From the NCBI GenBank assembly GCA_023419315.1, contig JAEZYE010000016.1, forward strand, positions 1-59,101: DNA of 59,101 nt, given 5' to 3'. The notes under the pieces are model-generated. The model was given only the letters and a program-made list of their open reading frames with translations, was not told the origin of the DNA and did not search any database. Source of the DNA: Pseudomonadota bacterium. Its GTDB lineage: Bacteria; Pseudomonadota; Gammaproteobacteria; Xanthomonadales; Xanthomonadaceae. The translations under genes were made by a program, and so were the position numbers. Position 1 is the stretch's first letter; each line of letters begins with the position of its first letter. Below are positions 47,062 to 56,147 of this stretch, one piece after another.

Positions 47062-47883
47062 ATGCCCTTGCCCGCCGACGCTTCCCCCGCCCCGACGCCC
47101 CTGTTCGAACTCGATCGCGCCACGGTCATCCGCGGCGGCGTGCGCGTGCTGCGCGAACTCACGCTGCGCATTCCGCTGGGCCAGCACACGGTCATCCTCG
47201 GGCCGAACGGTTGCGGCAAGTCGACCTTCATCAAGCTGATCCACCGCGAGCTCTATCCGCTGGCGCGGGAAGGCGACGCCCCGGTGAAGGTGTTCGGCCA
47301 GCGACGCTGGAACGTGGCCGAACTGCGGACGCGCCTGGGGGTGGTCACCAGCGACCTGACGCGCGACCTGCAGCAGATGCCGCAACTGGATGTGGAGGAC
47401 GCCGTGATCACGGGCTTCTTTTCCAGCTTCGTCATTCCGCCCCATTGCCCGGTGGATGCGCAGATGCGCACGGCGGCGCGGCGCGCGCTGGCCGACGCGG
47501 GCGCGACCGCGCTCATCGGCCGGCAGGTGGCCGAGCTGTCCACCGGGGAAATGCGGCGCGTGCTGATTGCCCGCGCGCTGGTCCATTCACCGCAGGCGTT
47601 GTTGCTCGACGAGCCCACCGCCGGCCTCGATCTGGTCGCACAGCGCCACTTCCTGGAACTGCTGCGCGACCTCGCGCGCAGCGGCATCACCCTGGTGCTG
47701 GTCACCCATCACCTGGAGGAAATCGTGCCGGAGTTCCAGCGGGTGATCCTGCTGCGCGCCGGTGAAGTGCTGGCCGATGGCGCGCCCGACGCGGTGCTGA
47801 CGTCGGCGAACCTGACCGGAGCCTACGGCGGCCCCTTGAAAGTCCGCCGCGAGGACGGACGTTTCGTCCTCTGCCACGACTGA
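47062..47883 (+). CDS. ABC transporter ATP-binding protein
   Basis: A 273-residue ATPase: Walker A GPNGCGKST (47-55), signature LSTGEMRR (159-166; STGE variant of LSGGQ), Walker B LLLDEPTAGLD (180-190) and H-loop LVTHHLEEI. Members of this ModF/YbhF-like single-domain class often have no clear permease partner, and none lies here. It ends seven bases before mutM. Confidence 0.9.
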   Translation: MPLPADASPAPTPLFELDRATVIRGGVRVLRELTLRIPLGQHTVILGPNGCGKSTFIKLIHRELYPLAREGDAPVKVFGQRRWNVAELRTRLGVVTSDLTRDLQQMPQLDVEDAVITGFFSSFVIPPHCPVDAQMRTAARRALADAGATALIGRQVAELSTGEMRRVLIARALVHSPQALLLDEPTAGLDLVAQRHFLELLRDLARSGITLVLVTHHLEEIVPEFQRVILLRAGEVLADGAPDAVLTSANLTGAYGGPLKVRREDGRFVLCHD

Positions 47884-47890
47884 TCCCGCC

Positions 47891-48724
47891 ATGCCCGAAC
47901 TGCCCGAAGTCGAAACGACCCGCCGCGGCCTGGCGCCCCACCTGGAAGGACGGCGCATCCGCAGCGTGACACTGCGCCGGCCCGATCTGCGCTGGCCGAT
48001 TCCGCCGGAAATCGCGCGCGACCTGCCCGGCCAGCGGATCACCGGCGTGCACCGCCGCGCCAAATACCTGTTGATGGAAGTGGAAACCGGCGACAGCGCG
48101 CTGCTGCACCTGGGCATGTCCGGCAGCCTGCGCGTGCTGCCGGCCGATACGCCGGTGCGCGCGCACGACCACGTCGATATCGCGCTGGCCGCCGGATCCG
48201 GCAGCCCGGGCGAGCGCGTGTTGCGCTTCAATGATCCGCGCCGCTTCGGCTGCCTGCTCTGGCAGCCCGCCGGGGACGTGCATCCGCTGCTCGCGGGGCT
48301 GGGCCCGGAACCGCTGTCCGAGATGTTCGACGGCGACTACCTGTTCGCCTTGAGCCGCGGCCGCAAGGCGCCGGTGAAGACCTTCCTGATGGACCAGGCC
48401 GTGGTGGTCGGCGTGGGCAACATCTACGCGGCCGAAAGCCTGTTCCGTGCGGGTGTCTCGCCGCTGCGGGCCGCCGGCCGCGTCTCGCGCGAGCGCTATC
48501 GCGCGCTGGCCGAAGCGGTGAAGGACATCCTCGGGCACGCCATCACGCGGGGCGGCACGACCCTGCGCGACTTCATCAGCCCCGACGGCGCGCCCGGCTA
48601 TTTCGAGCAGGAGCTGTCGGCCTACGGTCGCGGCGGCGAGCCCTGCCCCCGCTGCGGGCAGCCGATGAAGCAGGCCAGCATCGGCCAGCGCGCGACCGTC
48701 TGGTGCGGCCACTGCCAGAAGTGA
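47891..48724 (+). CDS. mutM: Formamidopyrimidine-DNA glycosylase
   Basis: A 277-residue repair enzyme that excises 8-oxoguanine. Catalytic P2 and E3 (PELPEVETT), K58 (HRRAKYLL), helix-two-turn-helix (VVVGVGNIYAAESLFRAG) and a C-terminal zinc finger CPRCGQ...CGHCQ are present. Length matches the family. Confidence 0.97.
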   Translation: MPELPEVETTRRGLAPHLEGRRIRSVTLRRPDLRWPIPPEIARDLPGQRITGVHRRAKYLLMEVETGDSALLHLGMSGSLRVLPADTPVRAHDHVDIALAAGSGSPGERVLRFNDPRRFGCLLWQPAGDVHPLLAGLGPEPLSEMFDGDYLFALSRGRKAPVKTFLMDQAVVVGVGNIYAAESLFRAGVSPLRAAGRVSRERYRALAEAVKDILGHAITRGGTTLRDFISPDGAPGYFEQELSAYGRGGEPCPRCGQPMKQASIGQRATVWCGHCQK

Positions 48725-48797
48725 CCCCGACCTTTCCCCGCATGCCTGAACTCAGTTTTGCGGCTATATTCGCCGCTTGTTTCGGTGGGGAAATCGA

Positions 48798-49364
48798 ATG
48801 GCCGACAGCTCGGACATCACCATCTGGCTCGACTCCGCGCGCAATGGCGACCGCGCCGCGCTGGATCGCGTGCTCGCCACGCTTTACCAGGAACTGCACA
48901 CCATGGCGCGCCGCCAGCTTTCCGGCCAGCACGGTTACACGCTGGACGCGACCGCGCTGGTGCACGAGTCGTACCTGAAACTGATCGGTTCGACCGGCAC
49001 GGCGAAGTTCGAGGATCGTGCGCATTTCTTCGCCTACGCGGCATCGTCGATGCGCAGCGTGGTGGTCGACTACGCCCGCAGCCGACTGGCGCGCAAGCGC
49101 GGTGGCGATCTGAAACGCGTCGCCGACATCCCGGAAGAAGTCGAAGGCAACCTCAAGCTCGACGAGGATCTGCTGTCGCTGAACACCGCGCTGGATCAGC
49201 TTGCCGCCGCCGACGAACGCCTGGCCAAGGTGGTCGAACTGCGCTACTTCGCGGGCCTTTCGGAACTGGAAATCGCCGAGCTGCTGCAGCGTTCCGAGCG
49301 CAGCATCCGTCGCGACTGGCAGAAGGCGCGCCTGTTCCTGCTGTCGTCGATGCAGGACGTCTGA
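48798..49364 (+). CDS. ECF sigma factor next to a Ser/Thr kinase
   Basis: A 188-residue sigma factor, ATG 48798 preceded by GGGGAAATCGA. Region 2 (YQELHTMARRQLS, HFFAYAASSMRSVVVDYARS) and region 4 (VVELRYFAGLSELEIAELLQ, SERSIRRDWQKARLFL) are clear. It resembles the ECF group (often TIGR02999-like) coupled to Ser/Thr kinases. No anti-sigma gene is adjacent; instead a kinase starts 12 bp downstream, so phosphorylation may switch it on. An inverted repeat GCGGC...GCCGC around TATATT lies upstream near 48760. Confidence 0.88.
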   Translation: MADSSDITIWLDSARNGDRAALDRVLATLYQELHTMARRQLSGQHGYTLDATALVHESYLKLIGSTGTAKFEDRAHFFAYAASSMRSVVVDYARSRLARKRGGDLKRVADIPEEVEGNLKLDEDLLSLNTALDQLAAADERLAKVVELRYFAGLSELEIAELLQRSERSIRRDWQKARLFLLSSMQDV

Positions 49365-49376
49365 TCCCCGGCCTCC

Positions 49377-52184
49377 ATGGACGTCGAACGCTGGAAACGG
49401 CTTTCGCCGCTGCTTGACGTCCTGCTGGAACTGGAACCGGAAGCGCGCGCGCATCGGCTGGACAGCCTGCGCGCGCAGGATCCCGATACGGCGAAGGAGC
49501 TCGAAGCACTGCTGGCGCTCGAGGAAGACGAAGCCGGCTTCATGGAAGCGCCGCTGCTGGACAAGCCGCACATCGGCCTGCAGCCCGGCACGCTGATCGG
49601 CCCGTACAAGCTGGAAGAACTGCTCGGCGAGGGCGGCATGGGCCTGGTCTGGCTGGCTTCGCGCGCCGATGGCCTGTACCAGCGCCGCGTCGCGCTCAAG
49701 CTGCTGCGGCCCGGCCTGGCCGATCCCAACCTGCGCCTGCGCTTCACCCGCGAGCGCGAAATCCTCGCGCGTCTGGAACATCCCAACATCGCGCGCCTGC
49801 TCGATGCCGGCGTCGGACAGGCGAACCAGCCCTATCTGGCGCTGGAGTATGTCGAAGGCACGCCCATCACCGAATACTGCTGGGCGAATGCGTTGTCGGT
49901 GGACGAAATCCTGGCGTTGTTCCGGCAGGTCTGCGAAGCGGTCAGCCATGCGCACGCGAACCTCATCGTCCACCGCGATCTGAAACCGTCCAACATCCTG
50001 GTGACGCCGAACCGCGAGGTGCGGCTGCTCGACTTCGGTATCGCCAAGCTGCTGGATGAAAGCGAGCCGGTGCCGGTGCATCCGCGCACCGAAGTACGCG
50101 CCTTCACCCTGCACTACGCCGCGCCCGAACAGATCCGCGGTGAGCCGGTCACCACCATGACCGACGTGTATTCGCTGGGCGTGGTGCTGTACGAACTGCT
50201 CACCGGCACCAAGCCGTATCGTCTGCGCCGGCAGAGCGACGCGGAATGGGAACGCGCGATTCTCGCAGTCGAACCGCTGAAGCCTTCCGTGGCCGCGCAA
50301 CGCACCACCGGCGGCGCACGCAACGAATGCCCGAACGTGCGGCGCGTGGGCCGCCGGCTGGCCGGCGATCTCGACAACATCGTGCTCAAGGCGCTGCAGA
50401 AAGCACCCGAACAACGCTATCCCTCGGTGGAGGCCCTCTCGCGCGATCTGCAGCGGCACATCGAAGGCCGGCCGGTGCAGGCACGCGCGCAGAGCCTGGG
50501 CTATCGCGCGCGCAAGTACATCTCCCGCCATCGCTGGGCATTGACGCTCAGCGGCGCGGTCACGCTGATCCTGGTCGCCGCGCTCGGCGCCAGCCTGTGG
50601 CAGAGCCGGCAAGCGGTGCGCGAAGCCGAACGCGCGCAGGCGATGCAGAACTTCGTCATCGGCCTGTTCGACAACGCCGGCAGCGCGCAGCAAGGCAATA
50701 CGTTTGACGCGCGCGAACTGCTCGTCGCCGGTGAGCGGCGTGGCGAGCGCGAACTGGCGCGGCAACCGCTGGCGCACGCCGAACTGCTGGGCGTGATCGC
50801 GCGGCTGCGCATCGGACTCGGCGACTACCGGGAAGCGCTCGCACTGCTGCAGCGGCAGGAACGCCTGCTCGCCACCGTCGGTTCGCCTTCGCCGGGGCTG
50901 CAACTGGAAAGCGCGACGCAGCGGGGCCGCGTGCTCGCCCTGCTCGGCCGCCCGCGCGACTGCATCGACGCGATGATTCCGCTGGAATCGCAGGTCAACC
51001 GGCTGCAACTGCAGTTGCCGAAGCAGGCCGCCGAATTCCTCTCCCAGGATGGACGCTGCCGGCGCGCAGTCGCCGATCGCCAGGCGGCGCGGCAGATGTT
51101 CCAGCGTTCGCAACTGATCCGGCGCAGCCTGCGCGATCAGGTCGGCGTGGCGGAAACACTGGTGGATCTGTCCGGCCTGGAAAGCGACCTCGGCAATTTC
51201 GACGGCGCCATCCGCGGGCTCAACGCCGCACTCGTGCACTTGCACCAGTACGGGGGCGAGCGGCATCCGCTGACGATCGACGTCGAACGCACGATGGCCA
51301 GCCTCTACCGCACGCGCGGCGATTCGCAGACCGCGCTGTTCCATTACGGGCTGGCGCTGGATCTGGCCAATGACATCCACGGTCCGCAGCATCCGGCCAC
51401 GCTGGCGGTGCGCCGGCAGATTGCGGCCGTACAGGTGGATCTGGGGCATTTCCGCGAAGCCGCCGGGCAGATGCAGCCGCTGCACGAACTGACGGTCGCA
51501 CTGCTGGGCGCGCGTCACCGCGAAACCGGTTCAAGCTGGAACTCGCAGGCGGTCATCGCCTGGGAACTCGGCGACATGCCGAAAGCGCTGCACGACATCA
51601 GCCAGGCAGTGCAGATCTGGCGCTTCCCGGACAACCGGCAGCAATTGCCGGGCGGCCTGTACAACTACGGGATGATGCTGCACAGCGCCGGACGCGAGGA
51701 CGAGGCGCTGGTCGCGCTGCATGAAGCCCGCCGCCTGCGCGCTGAACTGTTCGGCGCCAGCCATGCACTCGTGGGCGACACCGATCGCCTGATTGGCGAA
51801 GTGTTCGCGGCCAAGGGCGACATGCAGGAAGCCACGCGCCATCTGGAACGCGCGGAAATCCTGACCCGCATCGGCTATGGCGCCGAACACCCGCGCGCGC
51901 TGTTCGCCGAACTGTCGCTCGCACGGCAGCGTGGGCGAACGGGCCAGGTTGAAGGCGCATTGCGCCATCTCGATTCGTTGGCTACGCGCCAGGGCGAAGG
52001 CAGTGAAATCCCCAAGCTGCGCTGGAACGCGCGTGCTTACGCAGCGGAACTGCGTTGCCGCAACAATCAGCGCGAACGTGGGCGGCGTGAACTCGAAGCG
52101 TTGATTCTGGAGCTGCGCCGCCTGCAACCGGATGGCGGCGTGATCCCGCGCGAAGCACAGCGCCTGCGCGCGCAGTGCGATTGA
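49377..52184 (+). CDS. Transmembrane Ser/Thr protein kinase with tetratricopeptide-rich C-terminal half
   Basis: A 935-residue protein. Kinase core: GEGGMGLVWLA (84-94), K108 in VALK, HRDLKPSN (199-206), D219 in DFGIAK and APE (249-251), so all catalytic residues are present. A single membrane helix at 387-408 puts the C-terminal half outside the cytoplasm, with TPR-like helical repeats (ALLQRQERLL, LGNFDGAIRGLNAAL, GDMPKALHDISQAV). An N-terminal about 70 residues precede the kinase. It is paired with the ECF sigma factor and could phosphorylate it on sensing a ligand by the TPR part. Confidence 0.93.
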   Translation: MDVERWKRLSPLLDVLLELEPEARAHRLDSLRAQDPDTAKELEALLALEEDEAGFMEAPLLDKPHIGLQPGTLIGPYKLEELLGEGGMGLVWLASRADGLYQRRVALKLLRPGLADPNLRLRFTREREILARLEHPNIARLLDAGVGQANQPYLALEYVEGTPITEYCWANALSVDEILALFRQVCEAVSHAHANLIVHRDLKPSNILVTPNREVRLLDFGIAKLLDESEPVPVHPRTEVRAFTLHYAAPEQIRGEPVTTMTDVYSLGVVLYELLTGTKPYRLRRQSDAEWERAILAVEPLKPSVAAQRTTGGARNECPNVRRVGRRLAGDLDNIVLKALQKAPEQRYPSVEALSRDLQRHIEGRPVQARAQSLGYRARKYISRHRWALTLSGAVTLILVAALGASLWQSRQAVREAERAQAMQNFVIGLFDNAGSAQQGNTFDARELLVAGERRGERELARQPLAHAELLGVIARLRIGLGDYREALALLQRQERLLATVGSPSPGLQLESATQRGRVLALLGRPRDCIDAMIPLESQVNRLQLQLPKQAAEFLSQDGRCRRAVADRQAARQMFQRSQLIRRSLRDQVGVAETLVDLSGLESDLGNFDGAIRGLNAALVHLHQYGGERHPLTIDVERTMASLYRTRGDSQTALFHYGLALDLANDIHGPQHPATLAVRRQIAAVQVDLGHFREAAGQMQPLHELTVALLGARHRETGSSWNSQAVIAWELGDMPKALHDISQAVQIWRFPDNRQQLPGGLYNYGMMLHSAGREDEALVALHEARRLRAELFGASHALVGDTDRLIGEVFAAKGDMQEATRHLERAEILTRIGYGAEHPRALFAELSLARQRGRTGQVEGALRHLDSLATRQGEGSEIPKLRWNARAYAAELRCRNNQRERGRRELEALILELRRLQPDGGVIPREAQRLRAQCD

Positions 52185-52203
52185 TCCGGCACGCAGCCGT
52201 CAA

Positions 52204-52827
52204 TCACTCCAGCGGCAGCGGCGTCTGCAGCGGTTCGATGCGGCCTTCGCCGCGTGCAATCTTCTTGAACTCCGCGCGGCTGACCGACACGTAGCGCTCG
52301 TTGCCGCCGATTTCCACCTGCGGACCGTCCTGCACCGCGCGACCTTCGTCATCCACGCGCACGGTCATCGTCGCCTTCTTGCCGGTGTGGCAGATCGTCT
52401 TGATTTCCGAAAGTTCGTCGGCCCACGCCAGCAGGTACTGGCTGCCCTCGAACAGCTCGCCGCGGAAATCCGTGCGCAAGCCGTAGCACAGCACCGGGAT
52501 GCGCAACTCGTCGACTACCTCGCTGAGCTGCCACACCTGCGCGCGCGTGAGGAACTGCGCTTCGTCCACCAGTACGCAACCGAGTCCACCGTGATCGCGG
52601 ATGTCGTCGCGGATCAGTGCTTCCAGATCCGTGTCCCGCGTGAAGACGATCGCATCGGCCTTCAGGCCGATCCGCGAAGCCACCACGCCGGTCCCGGCGC
52701 GATGGTCCAGTTGCGGCGTGAGGATGGCCACGCGCATGCCGCGCTCGCGGTAGTTGTACGCCGATTGCAGCAGCGTCGTGGTCTTTCCGGCATTCATCGC
52801 CGAATAGTAGAAATAGAGTTTGGCCAT
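52204..52827 (-). CDS. tdk: Thymidine kinase
   Basis: A 207-residue salvage enzyme that phosphorylates thymidine. P-loop SAMNAGKTT (9-17), VDEAQF with catalytic E89 and the lid CYGLRTDFRGELFEGSQYLL are typical of type II TK. The zinc ligands seen in E. coli (C-x-C and C-x-x-H) are altered: CHTGKK (146-151) and VSVSRAEF (180-187) lack the partner cysteines. The enzyme should still be active since the active site is intact. Confidence 0.95.
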   Translation of the reverse strand: MAKLYFYYSAMNAGKTTTLLQSAYNYRERGMRVAILTPQLDHRAGTGVVASRIGLKADAIVFTRDTDLEALIRDDIRDHGGLGCVLVDEAQFLTRAQVWQLSEVVDELRIPVLCYGLRTDFRGELFEGSQYLLAWADELSEIKTICHTGKKATMTVRVDDEGRAVQDGPQVEIGGNERYVSVSRAEFKKIARGEGRIEPLQTPLPLE

Positions 52828-52917
52828 GCGCCGATTTTAATCGCGACGGGGCGTGCAGCGAGCCCGTCCGGCCGGCATCGGCGCCTGTAGAATGGCCGGC
52901 CCGGAAACGACGCCCGC

Positions 52918-54897
52918 ATGGATTTCCTCAACCCTCCTCAACGCGCCGCGGTCCTTCACACGCAGGGCCCCCTGCTGGTGCTGGCTGGCGCCGGCAGCGG
53001 CAAGACGCGCGTCATCGTCGAGAAGATCGCGCACCTCATCACCTCCGGCCGCATGCCGGCCAAGCGCATCGCGGCGATCACGTTCACCAATAAGGCCGCC
53101 AAGGAAATGCGCGAGCGCCTCGGCAAGCGCCTGAAGGGCGACATCGCCGAAGGGCTGACGATCTGCACGTTCCACGCGCTGGGCCTGAAGTTCCTGCAGA
53201 TCGAACACGCGGCCGCCGGCCTCAAGCGCGGCTTCTCGATCTTCGACGCCGACGACAGCGCCGCACAGGTCAAGGATCTGATGACGGGCGCGAAGCCCGA
53301 CGCCATCGAAGCGATGAAGGGTCTGATTTCGCGCGCCAAGAACGCCGGGCTGTCGCCGGAAGAAGCGATGGCGGCGGCGCGCACCGCGCGCGAGCAGGAG
53401 GCCGCTGCGCTGTATGCGCGTTACCAGGCGCGGCTGGCGACATTCAACGCGGTGGATTTCGACGACCTGATCCGCCTGCCCGTGCAGATCCTGGAAGGCA
53501 GCGACGAACTCGCCAAAGCCTGGCGTGAACGCATTGGCTATCTGCTGGTGGACGAATGCCAGGACACCAACGATGCGCAGTACCGCCTGCTGAAAGTGCT
53601 GGCTGGATCGCGCGGCGACTTCACCTGCGTGGGCGACGACGATCAGAGCATCTATGCCTGGCGCGGCGCCAATCCGGACAACCTGCTGCAGATGGCGAAG
53701 GATTATCCGAAGCTGGAGATCATCAAGCTCGAGCAGAACTACCGCTGCAGCAATCGCGTGCTGCGCGCGGCCAACACGCTGATCGCCAACAACCCGCACG
53801 AACACCTGAAGAAGCTGTGGAGCGATCAACCCGACGGCGAGCGCATCCGCGTCTGGGAATGCCGCGACAACGAGCACGAGGCGGAAAAGGTCGCTGCGGA
53901 GATCGCGTTCCTGCACACGGCCAAGGAAGTGCCGTGGAGCGACTTCTGCATCCTGTTCCGCGGCAACCACCAATCCCGCGCACTGGAGAAGGCGCTGCAG
54001 CTGTTGCGCGTTCCGTATCACCTGACCGGCGGCACCGCGTTCCTCGAACGGCAGGAAGTGAAGGACGCGCTGTCGTGGCTGCGCTTGGTCGCCAATCCCG
54101 ACGACGACACCGCATTCCTGCGCGCGGTGCAGTCACCCAAGCGCGAAGTGGGCACCACCTCGCTGGCCAAGCTGGCCGAACTGGCGCAGCAGGCCAACGT
54201 GCCGATGTCGCGCGCAGCCGAATCGATGTCGGTGATGAAAGCGTTGCCGGCACGCGCGGCCAACGGGCTGAGTGCGTTCAACGACATCGTGCGCGATCTG
54301 CGTGATCACGCGAAAACGCTGTCCGCGAAGGATTTGCTGCTGCGCTTGAATGAACGTTCGGGCCTGCTCGCCGAATTGCGTTCGCAATGCAAGGACGAGG
54401 CTTCGTTCCAGCGGCGACGCGCCAACCTCGATGAGTTGGCCGAGTGGTTCGACGGCGGTCCGCGCGGCGGCAATGTCGGTGACCTGGCCGCGCAGCTCGC
54501 ACTGCTGTCGCGCAACGACAAGGATGACGGCGGCAACCAGGTCCGCCTGATGAGCCTGCACGCGGCCAAGGGACTGGAGTTCCGCTACGTCTTCATCGTC
54601 GGCTGCGAGGACGGCACGCTGCCGCACGAGATCAGCGTGGAGGAAGGCAATCTCGCCGAAGAGCGGCGCCTTCTCTATGTCGGCATCACCCGCGCCAAGC
54701 AGGCGTTGTGGCTGAGCTACAGCCGCGAGACGCGCCGCTTCCGTGAAAAGGTGCGCTTGATGCCGAGCCGCTTCCTCGACGAACTGCCGGCGTCCGAATT
54801 GCAGCGCGACGGCGCGGATCCCGTGGCGGATGCCGAGCGCAAGAAGGAACGCGCCAGTGCGGGACTGGCCGCCATCCAGGCGCTGCTCGACGGCTGA
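52918..54897 (+). CDS. rep: ATP-dependent DNA helicase Rep
   Basis: A 659-residue SF1A helicase (3'-5'). Motifs: Q-motif LNPPQRAAV, Walker A AGAGSGKTRV, Walker B LLVDECQDTN, motif III GDDDQSIYAWRGA, motif IV QNYRCSNRVLRAAN, motif V SLHAAKGLEF and VI VGITRAKQALWLS. Length and QSIYAWRGANPDNL-type motif fit Rep rather than UvrD (about 720) or PcrA. It restarts stalled replication forks. Confidence 0.95.
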   Translation: MDFLNPPQRAAVLHTQGPLLVLAGAGSGKTRVIVEKIAHLITSGRMPAKRIAAITFTNKAAKEMRERLGKRLKGDIAEGLTICTFHALGLKFLQIEHAAAGLKRGFSIFDADDSAAQVKDLMTGAKPDAIEAMKGLISRAKNAGLSPEEAMAAARTAREQEAAALYARYQARLATFNAVDFDDLIRLPVQILEGSDELAKAWRERIGYLLVDECQDTNDAQYRLLKVLAGSRGDFTCVGDDDQSIYAWRGANPDNLLQMAKDYPKLEIIKLEQNYRCSNRVLRAANTLIANNPHEHLKKLWSDQPDGERIRVWECRDNEHEAEKVAAEIAFLHTAKEVPWSDFCILFRGNHQSRALEKALQLLRVPYHLTGGTAFLERQEVKDALSWLRLVANPDDDTAFLRAVQSPKREVGTTSLAKLAELAQQANVPMSRAAESMSVMKALPARAANGLSAFNDIVRDLRDHAKTLSAKDLLLRLNERSGLLAELRSQCKDEASFQRRRANLDELAEWFDGGPRGGNVGDLAAQLALLSRNDKDDGGNQVRLMSLHAAKGLEFRYVFIVGCEDGTLPHEISVEEGNLAEERRLLYVGITRAKQALWLSYSRETRRFREKVRLMPSRFLDELPASELQRDGADPVADAERKKERASAGLAAIQALLDG

Positions 54898-54981
54898 ATC
54901 ACGCAGCCGCTTTCGCACGTCGCAACTGGACGGGGACGCGCCGCGTTTGTACGCTGCGCGCGTCCCGAGGAAGCCCGTCCG

Positions 54982-55365
54982 ATGACCCGTTCCAGTCCCG
55001 CCTGGTTGCCCATTGGCTTTGCCATCGCACTGCTCGGCGTGGGCTTCAGGTATTGGCAGTTGCCGGTGCTGGCGGATGCGGAACTGCCGCGTGCGCTGCT
55101 GAATCCCGGCCTGGTCGCGGTCGGTGTGGTCGCGATGTTGCTGCGCGCGTTCGGCACCGGGCGCTTCCTGCGCATCTGGATGACGCTCGCGCTGTCGGTG
55201 CCGGCCGCGGTGGCGATTCGCTGGGCGATTGCGATGCCAGCGGATCCGCAGGCAGCCTTCGCCCACGACTTCGGCGTCGCGCTGGCGCTGGGCCTGATCG
55301 CGGCGCTGGTGGGAGCGGCGATCGGCAGCCTGCTGCTGTTGCGCAGCAGCCGCCGACCGGATTAG
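54982..55365 (+). CDS. Four-helix membrane protein of unknown function
   Basis: A 127-residue protein with four predicted helices (about 8-24, 42-56, 65-86 and 93-120). No conserved family was recognised. It is convergent with the yceH homologue, 12 bp apart. Confidence 0.6.
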   Translation: MTRSSPAWLPIGFAIALLGVGFRYWQLPVLADAELPRALLNPGLVAVGVVAMLLRAFGTGRFLRIWMTLALSVPAAVAIRWAIAMPADPQAAFAHDFGVALALGLIAALVGAAIGSLLLLRSSRRPD

Positions 55366-55377
55366 CGCCGTCCCCGA

Positions 55378-56052
55378 TCAGCCGCCCAGCGCGGACTGCA
55401 ACTGCGCCAGTTGCGCGCGCAGCTCGGCCACTTCCGACTCCAGCGCCTGCACGCGCGCTTCCAATGCACCGCCACGTCCGCCGCCGATGTCCTCGTCGCC
55501 GCGCATGTACGGCACGCTCGCATCCACGGGTCCGCTCAAAAGGTGTGCGTAGCGATCTTCGCGCTGGCCCGGACCGCGTGCGATCTGGACGACGAGTTGC
55601 CGCTGGATCAGCCGTTCGAGCTGGTGGCGCGCATCTTCCGCATCGGCGAAACGGTGCAGCCGCTCGCTGCGCGCGAGCAGTTCGTGCACCGTCTGCGGTC
55701 CGCGCAACAGCAGCAGGCCGATCAGCACCGCCTGCTGGCGCGGCACGTTGAAGAAGGCGGCAGTGCGGTGTTCGTAGCGCTCGGCGCGCGAAGAAAACAC
55801 CTGCTTGGCGAGGCCCTTCTGTTCCAGCGCACGCAGGCCGCGCTGGACTTCACCCGGATCCAGGTTCATCACCGGCTCGCGCGCGGTTTTCTGGTTGGCG
55901 GCCGAATGCGCGGCGTTGACGGTCAGCGGATAGATGTCCGGCGTCGTGGCTTCCTTCTCGATCAGGCAGCCGAGCAGGCGGGCTTCGGTGGCGTCGAGCT
56001 GGATGGGCGTGGCGCCGGTGGATTCGGCGTTGGATTCGTGGGTGTCGTTCAT
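55378..56052 (-). CDS. YceH-family (DUF480) winged-helix protein
   Basis: A 224-residue protein starting at ATG 56052. The DUF480 pattern ARLLGCLIEKEATTPDIYPL and LLRGPQTVHELLARSERLH is clear: two winged-helix domains. A C-terminal coiled coil (ALEARVQALESEVAELRAQL) follows. Function in the cell is not established. Confidence 0.93.
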   Translation of the reverse strand: MNDTHESNAESTGATPIQLDATEARLLGCLIEKEATTPDIYPLTVNAAHSAANQKTAREPVMNLDPGEVQRGLRALEQKGLAKQVFSSRAERYEHRTAAFFNVPRQQAVLIGLLLLRGPQTVHELLARSERLHRFADAEDARHQLERLIQRQLVVQIARGPGQREDRYAHLLSGPVDASVPYMRGDEDIGGGRGGALEARVQALESEVAELRAQLAQLQSALGG

Positions 56053-56147
56053 GCGCGCAAGGATACGGGACGCCGCCCGACCGGGCGCGCGCGGAACGGT
56101 CATGCCGGTCGGCTAAAATCGCGTTCCTCTTTCCGTCTGGAACTCCG

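Noticed and set aside
48576..51518. Long antisense frame over mutM, the sigma factor and the kinase gene
   Set aside because: It crosses three well-supported genes in the opposite direction and has no domain; it is a codon-bias shadow.
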